64,000 nucleotides of DNA, taken from assembly GCF_009789575.1 (NCBI RefSeq), contig NZ_CP046908.1, positions 1,674,001-1,738,000 of the forward strand. Direction: 5' to 3'. Positions 55,170 to 62,409 of this stretch are shown here, in pieces. The DNA comes from Stappia indica (GTDB lineage: Bacteria > Pseudomonadota > Alphaproteobacteria > Rhizobiales > Stappiaceae). The first letter of the stretch is position 1, and every line of letters begins with the position of its first letter. Below the pieces are notes generated by a model. That model did no database searches, was not told the origin of the DNA, and was given only the letters and a program-made list of their open reading frames with translations. The position numbers and the translations under genes were made by a program.

Positions 55170-55523
55170 ATGAAGGAAATGACGCTTTCCACCCTGCTGG
55201 CCGTGTTCGAGGAAATGTTCGGCACCGGCCTGTTCTGGACCCTCGTCGCGGCGGCCGCGCTTGTCACCGCGGCATTCCTCTTCGTTCTGCTGCGTGAACG
55301 GCGGCTCGTCGGCCGCTGGCTTCTGCGGGCAGAATTACTGGCACCGGTCGGCGCCATCGCCGCGATCTTCTTCGTGCTGACGATCACCAACTCGGGATTT
55401 TCCGACCTGGGAGGCCCCATCGACGTGATCGTCATGATCCTGATCGGCGCCGCAGGGGCGGTCGGGCTGACGATCCTCGCCTATGTGATGCAGGCACTGC
55501 TGCTCGGCCACAGGCAACGGTAA
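55170..55523 (+). CDS. Small membrane protein, DUF5368-like
   Basis: Predicted 117 residues with three membrane segments (about 20-42, 55-72 and 84-108). The start MKEMTLSTLLAVFEEMFG and overall pattern fit the DUF5368 family, often beside SQR-type genes. It is 12 bp after the flavoprotein gene with AGGAGG upstream, so the two are co-transcribed; it may anchor the flavoprotein. Function is not known. Confidence 0.75.
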   Translation: MKEMTLSTLLAVFEEMFGTGLFWTLVAAAALVTAAFLFVLLRERRLVGRWLLRAELLAPVGAIAAIFFVLTITNSGFSDLGGPIDVIVMILIGAAGAVGLTILAYVMQALLLGHRQR

Positions 55524-55550
55524 GCCGCGCTGCCAGTCCGGGCGCGTCTA

Positions 55551-56714
55551 CTAGGAAACCGTCAACCGCCCGGCCAGCCGCTCCAGCATCGCAAGGCACG
55601 CCTGGAGCTGATCGAGCGACACGAACTCGTCCGGCTTGTGCGCCTGCGCAATCGAGCCCGGGCCGCAGACGACGACCGACATTCCAAGCTGCTGGAAAAG
55701 GCCCGCCTCGGTCCCGAAGGAGACCACATCGGCGCTGTTGGCGCCCGTCAGCTCGGCGACGATGCGGCGCGCCTCGTTTTCCTCGACCGGCTCGAGGCCA
55801 GCGACCTCGCCCACCACCTCGCGGCGGATCAAGGCCTGCGGATGCACGCTGCGCATGGCCGGCAAAAGCTCGTCGTGGACATAGGCGTCGATGGCCTCGC
55901 AGACGAAGGCCCGGTCGGCCTCGGTGACCGGGCGCATCTCCCAGTCGAGGCTGGCGAGGCCGGGGATGACGTTGTGCGCCACCCCTCCCATCAGCCGCCC
56001 GAGCTGCAGCGTCGTCCAGGGCGGATCGAAGCGGCTGGCGGCCGGCGCCCTCCCCTTCAACTGTTCCTTCAGCTCCATCAGCCGCATGCCGTAGCGCAGC
56101 GCGTATTCCACCGCATTGACGCCTGCATCGGGAACCGAGCCGTGCCCCTCCAGGCCGCGAAAACTCGTGGTGTATTCGCAGCAGCCCTTGTGCCCCTCGA
56201 TGATCCGCATCTCGGTCGGCTCGCCGATCACCGCGAGTGACGGCCGCACGCCCATTCCGGGCAGCTCGCTCACCAGCTTGCGCGCGCCAAGGCAGCCCAC
56301 TTCCTCATCGTAGGTCAGGCAGATGTGGACCGGCCGCGACAGGTTCGCCGCGGCAAAGAGCGGGGCCGTCGCCAGCACCGCGGCGATGAACCCCTTCATG
56401 TCGCAGGTGCCGCGCCCGTAGAGCAGCCCGTCCGCCTCGCGCATGCGGAACGGGTCGGAGGACCAGTCCTGGTCCGCCACCGGCACGACATCGCTATGGC
56501 CGGACAACACGATGCCGCCATCCTCGTTCGGACCGATGGTCGCGAACAGGTTGGCCTTGCTCCCGGTCTCGTCGACCATCACCCGGGTCTCGGCGCCGAG
56601 GTCTCCCAGCCGGTCTGCGGCCCAGGCGATGAGCTCCAGGTTGCCGTCGCTCGAAACGGTGGCGAAGGAGATCAGCTCCCCGAGCAGGGTCTTGGTGTCG
56701 TCGATCAGTGCCAT
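55551..56714 (-). CDS. M20 family deacetylase (ArgE-like), probable N-acetyl-diaminobutyrate deacetylase
   Basis: Predicted 387 residues. Two-zinc M20 sites are visible: HSDVVPV, GRGTCDMKG, the general base in DEEVGC, GEPTEM and the late AHKPDEF. The sequence looks like acetylornithine deacetylase ArgE. Its position 19 bp behind doeA suggests it removes acetyl from N-acetyl-2,4-diaminobutyrate, the product of ectoine hydrolysis, in place of the unrelated DoeB/EutE deacetylase. That substrate is inferred from context. Confidence 0.82.
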   Translation of the reverse strand: MALIDDTKTLLGELISFATVSSDGNLELIAWAADRLGDLGAETRVMVDETGSKANLFATIGPNEDGGIVLSGHSDVVPVADQDWSSDPFRMREADGLLYGRGTCDMKGFIAAVLATAPLFAAANLSRPVHICLTYDEEVGCLGARKLVSELPGMGVRPSLAVIGEPTEMRIIEGHKGCCEYTTSFRGLEGHGSVPDAGVNAVEYALRYGMRLMELKEQLKGRAPAASRFDPPWTTLQLGRLMGGVAHNVIPGLASLDWEMRPVTEADRAFVCEAIDAYVHDELLPAMRSVHPQALIRREVVGEVAGLEPVEENEARRIVAELTGANSADVVSFGTEAGLFQQLGMSVVVCGPGSIAQAHKPDEFVSLDQLQACLAMLERLAGRLTVS

Positions 56715-56733
56715 GCCGGTCCGTCCCGCCGCC

Positions 56734-57918
56734 TCAATCCTTGACGAAGAGCGCGCGCGGGCGGTTGCACAGGCACTCCGCCGGCCCGTCTTCGCGGATC
56801 AGGATGCTCTCGGTGATCTCGAGGCCCCAATTGTCCATCCAAAGGCCCGGCATGAAGTGGAAGGTCATCCCCGCCTCCAGCACCGTGTCGTCGCCCGGAC
56901 GCAGCGAGATGGTCCGCTCGCCCCAGTCCGGCGGATAGGAAACGCCGATCGGATAGCCGCAGCGCGCCGCCCGGTCGATGCCGGCCCGCTCCAGCGGAGC
57001 GCCCAGCGCCTGCGCGATGTCGCTGGCCCGGTTGCCGGCGCGCGCTGCCTCAAGACCTGCCTCCAGTCCCTCGACCAGCGCCTTTTCCGCGTCGAGCAGA
57101 TATTGCGGCGGCTTGCCGAGATAGACCGTCCGGCAGAACGGCACGTGGTAGCGCCGATAGCAGCCGGCGATCTCGAAGAACGTCGCGGTGTCGGCGGCGA
57201 TGTGGCGCCCGTCCCAGGTCAGGTGGGGAGCGGCGGCATCCGATCCGCTCGGCAGCAGGGGAACGATGGAGGGATAATCGCCCCAGGCATCCTCCGTGCC
57301 GCGGATCGCATCGGCATAGATGTCGGCGACGAGGTCCGTCTTGCGCATGCCGGGGTGGATCCGGTCGAAGATGCCGTCGATGATCTTCTCCGAGATCCGC
57401 GCGGCCCGGCGCATGAACACCAGTTCCTCGTCGGACTTCACCGCACGCTGCCAGTTCACCAGCGCCGTCGCATCGACAAAGGTCGCCTGCGGCAGTTCCT
57501 CCTGCAAGGTCAGGAAGGCCTTGGCGGAAAAATAATAGTTCTCCAGCTCCACGCCGATCCGCGCGGTGCCGTGGCCGGCCTCGCGGATCAGCTCCGCCAG
57601 GGTCTGCATCGGGTGGCGGACGGTCGACTGCACATAATGGTCCGGATAGAAGGCGACCCGCTCGTCCGGCATCCAGACCGTGCGCACGGCACCATTGGCG
57701 TCCTGCCGGCGCCCCCACCAAACGGGATCGGCATCGTGGAAGACGAGCACTCCCTGGTGGACGTAGAAGGACCAGCCGTCATAGCCGGTCAGCCAGGACA
57801 TGTTGGCAGGGTCCTCGACGAACAGCACGTCGATGTCCCGCTCGCGCATTGCCTTGCGCACCTTTTCAAGTCGCCTTGAGAATTCCGCGTCGGAAAACGG
57901 AAGTTCAGTCGCCGGCAT
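56734..57918 (-). CDS. doeA: Ectoine hydrolase DoeA
   Basis: Predicted 394 residues of the M24 (creatinase/Xaa-Pro peptidase) fold. The segment NMSWLTGYDGWSFYVHQGVL and WWGRRQDANGA..VWMP are characteristic of ectoine hydrolases. It opens the ectoine ring to N-acetyl-2,4-diaminobutyrate. The ATG at 57918 has GGGAG upstream. First gene of a two-gene minus operon, divergent from the Lrp-type regulator. Confidence 0.87.
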   Translation of the reverse strand: MPATELPFSDAEFSRRLEKVRKAMRERDIDVLFVEDPANMSWLTGYDGWSFYVHQGVLVFHDADPVWWGRRQDANGAVRTVWMPDERVAFYPDHYVQSTVRHPMQTLAELIREAGHGTARIGVELENYYFSAKAFLTLQEELPQATFVDATALVNWQRAVKSDEELVFMRRAARISEKIIDGIFDRIHPGMRKTDLVADIYADAIRGTEDAWGDYPSIVPLLPSGSDAAAPHLTWDGRHIAADTATFFEIAGCYRRYHVPFCRTVYLGKPPQYLLDAEKALVEGLEAGLEAARAGNRASDIAQALGAPLERAGIDRAARCGYPIGVSYPPDWGERTISLRPGDDTVLEAGMTFHFMPGLWMDNWGLEITESILIREDGPAECLCNRPRALFVKD

Positions 57919-58027
57919 TCCTGTCACTCCCCAACGGCCGGATGCTCGCATGGCGACCCGGCAAATCATCGGTGCACTCTGCACGCTCTCCCCACCATTT
58001 GAAAACCCGTCAGAATAAGGCGTCCCG

Positions 58028-58049
58028 GCCGCAGCTTGAACGCTGCGGC
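58028..58049. promoter_or_regulatory. Inverted repeat in the doeA/regulator spacer
   Basis: GCCGCAGC and GCTGCGGC (58028-58035, 58042-58049) are perfect complements around 6 nt, upstream of the Lrp-type gene and in the divergent spacer. It could be the Lrp-type operator or an mRNA hairpin. Confidence 0.35.
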
Positions 58050-58098
58050 ATCCTCTGGCAGATGGACTCTCCTGCCCCAATCCCGCTATGACGCCTGC

Positions 58099-58584
58099 AT
58101 GATCCGCCTCGACGACCGCGACATCGCCATCCTGAAGGTTCTTTCCCGCGAGGGCCGCCTGTCCAAGGCGGAGCTGGCGCGCCGGATAAACCTCAGCCCG
58201 ACCCCCTGTTGGGAGCGCCTGAAGCGGCTCGAAAAAGCCGGGGTCATCGAGGGCTATCGGGCCGATGTCGCCCTGCGAAAGACCGCGCCCCATGTCACGG
58301 TCTTCGTCACCCTGGAGCTGGAAAACCACAGTTCCGCGGCCTTCCAGGCCTTCGAGCGGGCCGTGGAGGCCTATCCGGAGATCGTTCAGTGCTGGGCCCT
58401 TGGCGGCGGCTTCGACTACCTGCTGCAGGTGGTCACGCGCGACGTCGACAGCTATCAGCGGCTGATCGACCGCCTGCTCGACCAGGGCCTCGGGCTCGCC
58501 CGCTACTACACCTACATCGTCACCAAGCCGGTGAAGACGGGGCATGCCCCTCCCTTCGATCTGCTGCTCGGCAAGGGAGACTGA
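58099..58584 (+). CDS. doeX: Lrp/AsnC family regulator (DoeX-like)
   Basis: Predicted 161 residues. N-terminal HTH (DIAILKVLSREGRLSKAELARRINLSPTPCWERLKRLEKAGVIEGY) and a RAM-type effector domain (VTVFVTLEL, CWALGGGFDYLLQVV). In ectoine-degraders DoeX controls doeA and responds to diaminobutyrate derivatives. The ATG at 58099 starts the conserved region. Its place between doeA and the downstream dehydrogenase/aminotransferase genes supports this role. Confidence 0.82.
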   Translation: MIRLDDRDIAILKVLSREGRLSKAELARRINLSPTPCWERLKRLEKAGVIEGYRADVALRKTAPHVTVFVTLELENHSSAAFQAFERAVEAYPEIVQCWALGGGFDYLLQVVTRDVDSYQRLIDRLLDQGLGLARYYTYIVTKPVKTGHAPPFDLLLGKGD

Positions 58585-58729
58585 TCGGTCTGCCGGCCAG
58601 CCGCAAAAAAGACGAATCGTCTACACGGGCGGCCCGCTTCAGACGCTTGTTCCCCCTTTTTTGCCCCATCCTCTCCCTGTCGCGGCCCCATGCTGCGCAC
58701 TGACCCCAGTCATATGCGGGAGACGGAAC

Positions 58730-60217
58730 ATGACGGCACCGAACACCAGGTCGGCGGAACGGACCGCCCCCCTTCTCGACGACGCCCGTCTGCTCAGGCA
58801 GTTTTCCTACATTGCCGGCCGCTGGTCCGCGGCAACGGACGGCCGCACCTTCCCGGTGCGCAACCCGGCCGACGGCAGCCGGCTGGGCGACGTGGCGAGC
58901 CTGTCCGCCGACGAGGCGCGCGCCGCCATCGATCCTGCCCATAAGGCCTTCTCCGTCTGGTCCGCCCTCCTGCCGCAGGAGCGGGCGCAGTTGCTGCGCC
59001 GCTGGTTCGAGCTCATCTGCGACAACCGCGAGGATCTCGCCCGGCTGATGACGCTGGAGCAGGGCAAGCCGATTTCCGAAGCGCGCGGCGAGATCGATTA
59101 TGCCGCCGCCTTCATTGAATTCTATGCCGAGGAAGCCCGCCGGCCCGACACGCAGAGCGTCACCTCGCACCTGCCGGATGCGGAGATGGAGACCTGGCTC
59201 GAGCCGGTCGGCGTCGCCGCTCTCGTCACGCCCTGGAACTTCCCTTGCGCGATGATCACCCGCAAGGCCGCAGCGGCCCTTGCCGCCGGCTGCACCGTCC
59301 TTGTCCACCCCTCGCACGAGACCCCGTTCTCGGCGCTTGCGCTGGCGGAGCTGGCCGAGCGCGCCGGCTTTCCGGCAGGCGTGTTCAACGTGGTGACCGG
59401 CGATGCGGCGACCATTGTCGGCGCCTGGATGGACGATGCTCGCGTGCGCGCCGTGTCCTTTACCGGCTCCACCGAGATCGGGCGGCTGATCTACCGGCAG
59501 GCGGCCTCGACGGTGAAGCGCCTGGTGCTGGAACTGGGCGGCCATGCCCCCTTCCTCGTCTTCTCCGATGCGGATCTGGAGCGCGCGGTCGCGGAAGCGG
59601 TCAAGGCAAAGTTCGCGACCTCCGGCCAGGACTGCCTCGGTGCGAACCGCTTCCTCGTCGCCCGCCCGCTCTACAAGGCCTTCTGCAAGCGCTTCGCCGA
59701 GGCGAGTGCCGCACTCACCGTCGGACCGGGTCTTGAGGACCCGGCCATCGGTCCCTTGATGAACGAGCGCGCGGTCGCCAAGCAGGAGGCGCATGTCGCC
59801 GATGCGCTGGAGCGCGGGGCAAAGCTTCTCGCCGGTGGCAAGCGCCTTCCCGCCGGCCCGCTGTTCTACGCACCGACCGTGCTGTGCGACGTGCCCGATG
59901 ACGCGCTGATCATGCGCGAGGAGACCTTCGGCCCCGTCGCAGCGATCCGCCCCTTCGACAGCGAGGAGGAAGCTGTCAGGATCGCCAATGACAGCGAGTA
60001 CGGCCTGATCGCCTATGTTCACAGCGAGGACCCGCGCCGCATCTACCGCCTGTCGCGGGCCCTGCGCTACGGCATGATCGCCGTCAATCGCACCAAGGTG
60101 ACCGGCGCGCCGATCCCCTTCGGCGGCATGAAGCAATCCGGCATCGGCCGGGAGGGCGCAGCAGACGGCATGCGCGCCTTCATGGACCTCAAATATGTCT
60201 GCCGCGACTGGGCCTGA
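58730..60217 (+). CDS. doeC: Aldehyde dehydrogenase (DoeC-like)
   Basis: Predicted 495 residues. The catalytic pair is intact: Glu in LELGGHAPF and Cys in SGQDCLGANRF, with FTGSTEIG for NAD(P). The motif usually reading KPS/KPAE..TP is here HPSHETP. In ectoine catabolism DoeC oxidises aspartate semialdehyde to aspartate; the sequence alone fits a succinate-semialdehyde-type dehydrogenase. GGGAG precedes the ATG at 58730. Confidence 0.82.
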   Translation: MTAPNTRSAERTAPLLDDARLLRQFSYIAGRWSAATDGRTFPVRNPADGSRLGDVASLSADEARAAIDPAHKAFSVWSALLPQERAQLLRRWFELICDNREDLARLMTLEQGKPISEARGEIDYAAAFIEFYAEEARRPDTQSVTSHLPDAEMETWLEPVGVAALVTPWNFPCAMITRKAAAALAAGCTVLVHPSHETPFSALALAELAERAGFPAGVFNVVTGDAATIVGAWMDDARVRAVSFTGSTEIGRLIYRQAASTVKRLVLELGGHAPFLVFSDADLERAVAEAVKAKFATSGQDCLGANRFLVARPLYKAFCKRFAEASAALTVGPGLEDPAIGPLMNERAVAKQEAHVADALERGAKLLAGGKRLPAGPLFYAPTVLCDVPDDALIMREETFGPVAAIRPFDSEEEAVRIANDSEYGLIAYVHSEDPRRIYRLSRALRYGMIAVNRTKVTGAPIPFGGMKQSGIGREGAADGMRAFMDLKYVCRDWA

Positions 60218-60248
60218 TGCCCGCCGGCCTCAACCAAGGGAGCTATCC

Positions 60249-61619
60249 ATGCTGACCAACGACCAGCTCGACAAGTGGGACCGGGAGAACTTCTTCCATC
60301 CCTCCACCCATCTGGCGCAGCATGCGCGCGGCGAAAGCCCCTCGCGCATCGTCACCGGCGGTGACGGCGTGTTCATCCAGGATCGCGACGGCAATCGCCT
60401 CCTCGATGCCTTCGCCGGGCTTTACTGCGTCAATGTCGGCTACGGCCGCACGGAGATCGCCGAAGCCATCGCCGCCCAGGCGAAGGAACTCGCCTACTAT
60501 CACGCCTATGTCGGCCATGGCACCGAGACCTCCATCACGCTGGCGAAGATGGTCGTGGAACGCGCGCCTGCGAACATGTCGAAGGTCTATTTCGGCCTCG
60601 GCGGTTCGGATGCCAACGAGACCAACGTCAAGCTGGTCTGGTACTACAACAACATCCTCGGCCGGCCGGAGAAGAAGAAGATCATCTCGCGCTGGCGCGG
60701 CTATCACGGCTCCGGCCTGATGACCGGCTCGCTCACCGGGCTTGAGCTCTTCCACAAGAAGTTCGACCTGCCCTTCGCCCAGGTGCTCCACACCGAGGCG
60801 CCCTACTATTTCCGCCGTCCCGACCTCGACATGAGCGAAGCCGACTTCACGGCCCACTGCGTCGCCGAGCTGGAAGAGCTGATCGCCAACGAGGGCGCCG
60901 ACACCATCGCCGCCTTCATCGCCGAGCCCGTCCTGGGCACCGGCGGCATCGTGCCGCCGCCCGCCGGCTACTGGGAGCAGATCCAGCGCGTCCTGAAGAA
61001 GCACGACATCCTGATGATCGCCGACGAGGTGGTCACCGGCTTCGGGCGCCTCGGCACCATGTTCGGCTCCGATCACTACGGCATCGAGGCCGACATCATC
61101 ACCATCGCCAAGGGCCTCACCTCGGCCTATGCGCCGCTGTCCGGCTCGATCATCTCCAAGAAGGTCTGGGAGGTGCTGGAGCGCGGCACCGACGAGAACG
61201 GACCGATCGGCCACGGCTGGACCTATTCCGCCCACCCGATCGGCGCTGCTGCCGGCGTCGCCAATCTCAAGCTGATCGACGAAATGGGACTCGTGGCCAA
61301 TGCCCGCGAGACTGGCGCCTATTTCAACGAGGCTATGCGTGCGGCCCTTGCCGACCATGCGAAGGTCGGCGACGTACGCGGCGAAGGCCTGCTCTGCGCG
61401 GTGGAATTCGTCGACGACAAGGCCTCGCGCCGCTTCTTCGACGCATCCGCGAAAGTCGGCCCGGCGGTTGCCAGCGCCCTCTTGAAGCGCGGCGTCATCG
61501 GCCGCGCCATGCCCCAGGGCGACATCCTTGGCTTCGCGCCGCCGCTCTGCCTGACCAGGGCCGAGGCCGACAGCATCGTCGAGGCGACGCGCGCCGCAGT
61601 TACCGAGGTCTTTGCCTGA
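60249..61619 (+). CDS. doeD: Class III aminotransferase (DoeD-like)
   Basis: Predicted 456 residues, PLP-dependent. The lysine is in TIAKGLTSAYAPLSG and the aspartate in IADEVVTGFGRLG. In the doe pathway DoeD moves the omega-amino group of 2,4-diaminobutyrate to an oxo acid, giving aspartate semialdehyde. AAGGGAG lies about 6 nt before the ATG at 60249. A terminator follows, ending the operon. Omega-amino acid or GABA use cannot be excluded. Confidence 0.84.
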   Translation: MLTNDQLDKWDRENFFHPSTHLAQHARGESPSRIVTGGDGVFIQDRDGNRLLDAFAGLYCVNVGYGRTEIAEAIAAQAKELAYYHAYVGHGTETSITLAKMVVERAPANMSKVYFGLGGSDANETNVKLVWYYNNILGRPEKKKIISRWRGYHGSGLMTGSLTGLELFHKKFDLPFAQVLHTEAPYYFRRPDLDMSEADFTAHCVAELEELIANEGADTIAAFIAEPVLGTGGIVPPPAGYWEQIQRVLKKHDILMIADEVVTGFGRLGTMFGSDHYGIEADIITIAKGLTSAYAPLSGSIISKKVWEVLERGTDENGPIGHGWTYSAHPIGAAAGVANLKLIDEMGLVANARETGAYFNEAMRAALADHAKVGDVRGEGLLCAVEFVDDKASRRFFDASAKVGPAVASALLKRGVIGRAMPQGDILGFAPPLCLTRAEADSIVEATRAAVTEVFA

Positions 61620-61646
61620 ACCGGCAAACATCCATCGCGATACAAG

Positions 61647-61683
61647 AAGGGCCGGAGCACACGCTCCGGCCCTTTTTCTTTTT
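61647..61683 (+). terminator. Terminator after the aminotransferase gene
   Basis: A perfect 12-bp stem (AAGGGCCGGAGC with its complement) and loop ACAC is followed by a T-rich run (TTTCTTTTTTG). It sits between the doeD-like gene and the convergent MarR gene. Confidence 0.88.
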
Positions 61684-61694
61684 TGAAAGGCGGA

Positions 61695-62195
61695 TCAGGC
61701 GGAAAGGCCCGCTTCCGTAGGTCCGTTGCCCGTTCCCCCGCCCGGCTCATCCGGCTCCAGCAGGTCGGCAACCGTGTGAAACGCGCGGATGATCGATGCC
61801 TGATCCTCGGTGCTCATCGCCGCCATGCCGGAGAAAAACCGCTTGTGAATGAGCGGCGGAGCCTCGGCGAGAACCCCCTTGCCGGTTTCCGTCAGTTCCG
61901 TGTGGACGATGCGGCGATCCACGGTGCTCCGGCGCCGGGTGATGAGACCACGCAATTCGAGCTTCTCCAGGATCGTTACCGTCGTCGGCGGGCTGATATT
62001 CGCAACGCGCGAGATCTCCGCCGTCGTCGCCGCCTCGAAATCGCGCACGGCGTTGAGCACGACGATCTGCGGGATCGTCAGCCCCGTCTCGCGTGCCACC
62101 CGCTTCGACCGGACATCCATCGCCTGCACGATCCGCCGGATCGAGCGAATGACATCGCTTGCATCCTTTTGGGCGGCTGCGCGTTCATCCGTCAC
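61695..62195 (-). CDS. MarR family regulator
   Basis: Predicted 166 residues from a GTG at 62195 with AAGGAG about 7 nt upstream; the frame is open further. The winged helix (TAEISRVANISPPTTVTILEKLELRGLITRR.STVDRRIVHTELTETGK) is typical. It is divergent from the amidotransferase gene, with a palindrome between them, and may control it. Confidence 0.83.
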   Translation of the reverse strand: MTDERAAAQKDASDVIRSIRRIVQAMDVRSKRVARETGLTIPQIVVLNAVRDFEAATTAEISRVANISPPTTVTILEKLELRGLITRRRSTVDRRIVHTELTETGKGVLAEAPPLIHKRFFSGMAAMSTEDQASIIRAFHTVADLLEPDEPGGGTGNGPTEAGLSA

Positions 62196-62255
62196 GGGTC
62201 TCTCCTTGCGTTGGGCCTTGTCCAGCGGCTTGCACAGATAATTACACCACAAAAG

Positions 62256-62269
62256 ATTTGATTTCAAAT
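62256..62269. promoter_or_regulatory. Palindrome in the marR/amidotransferase spacer
   Basis: ATTTGA-TT-TCAAAT is a perfect palindrome in an AT-rich island between the two divergent genes, a typical MarR operator layout. Confidence 0.45.
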
Positions 62270-62409
62270 GATTTGTACTCTAACTAATGACCCAAGCCAG
62301 CCACCGGATGCGGTGGGCCCTGTGCCCGCCCCGATGGCAGAAGTCATCCGCAAGCCCCGGAAAACCGGACCTTGCGGCAACACGATATGCAGCAAAGGGG
62401 CTTCCTTTC

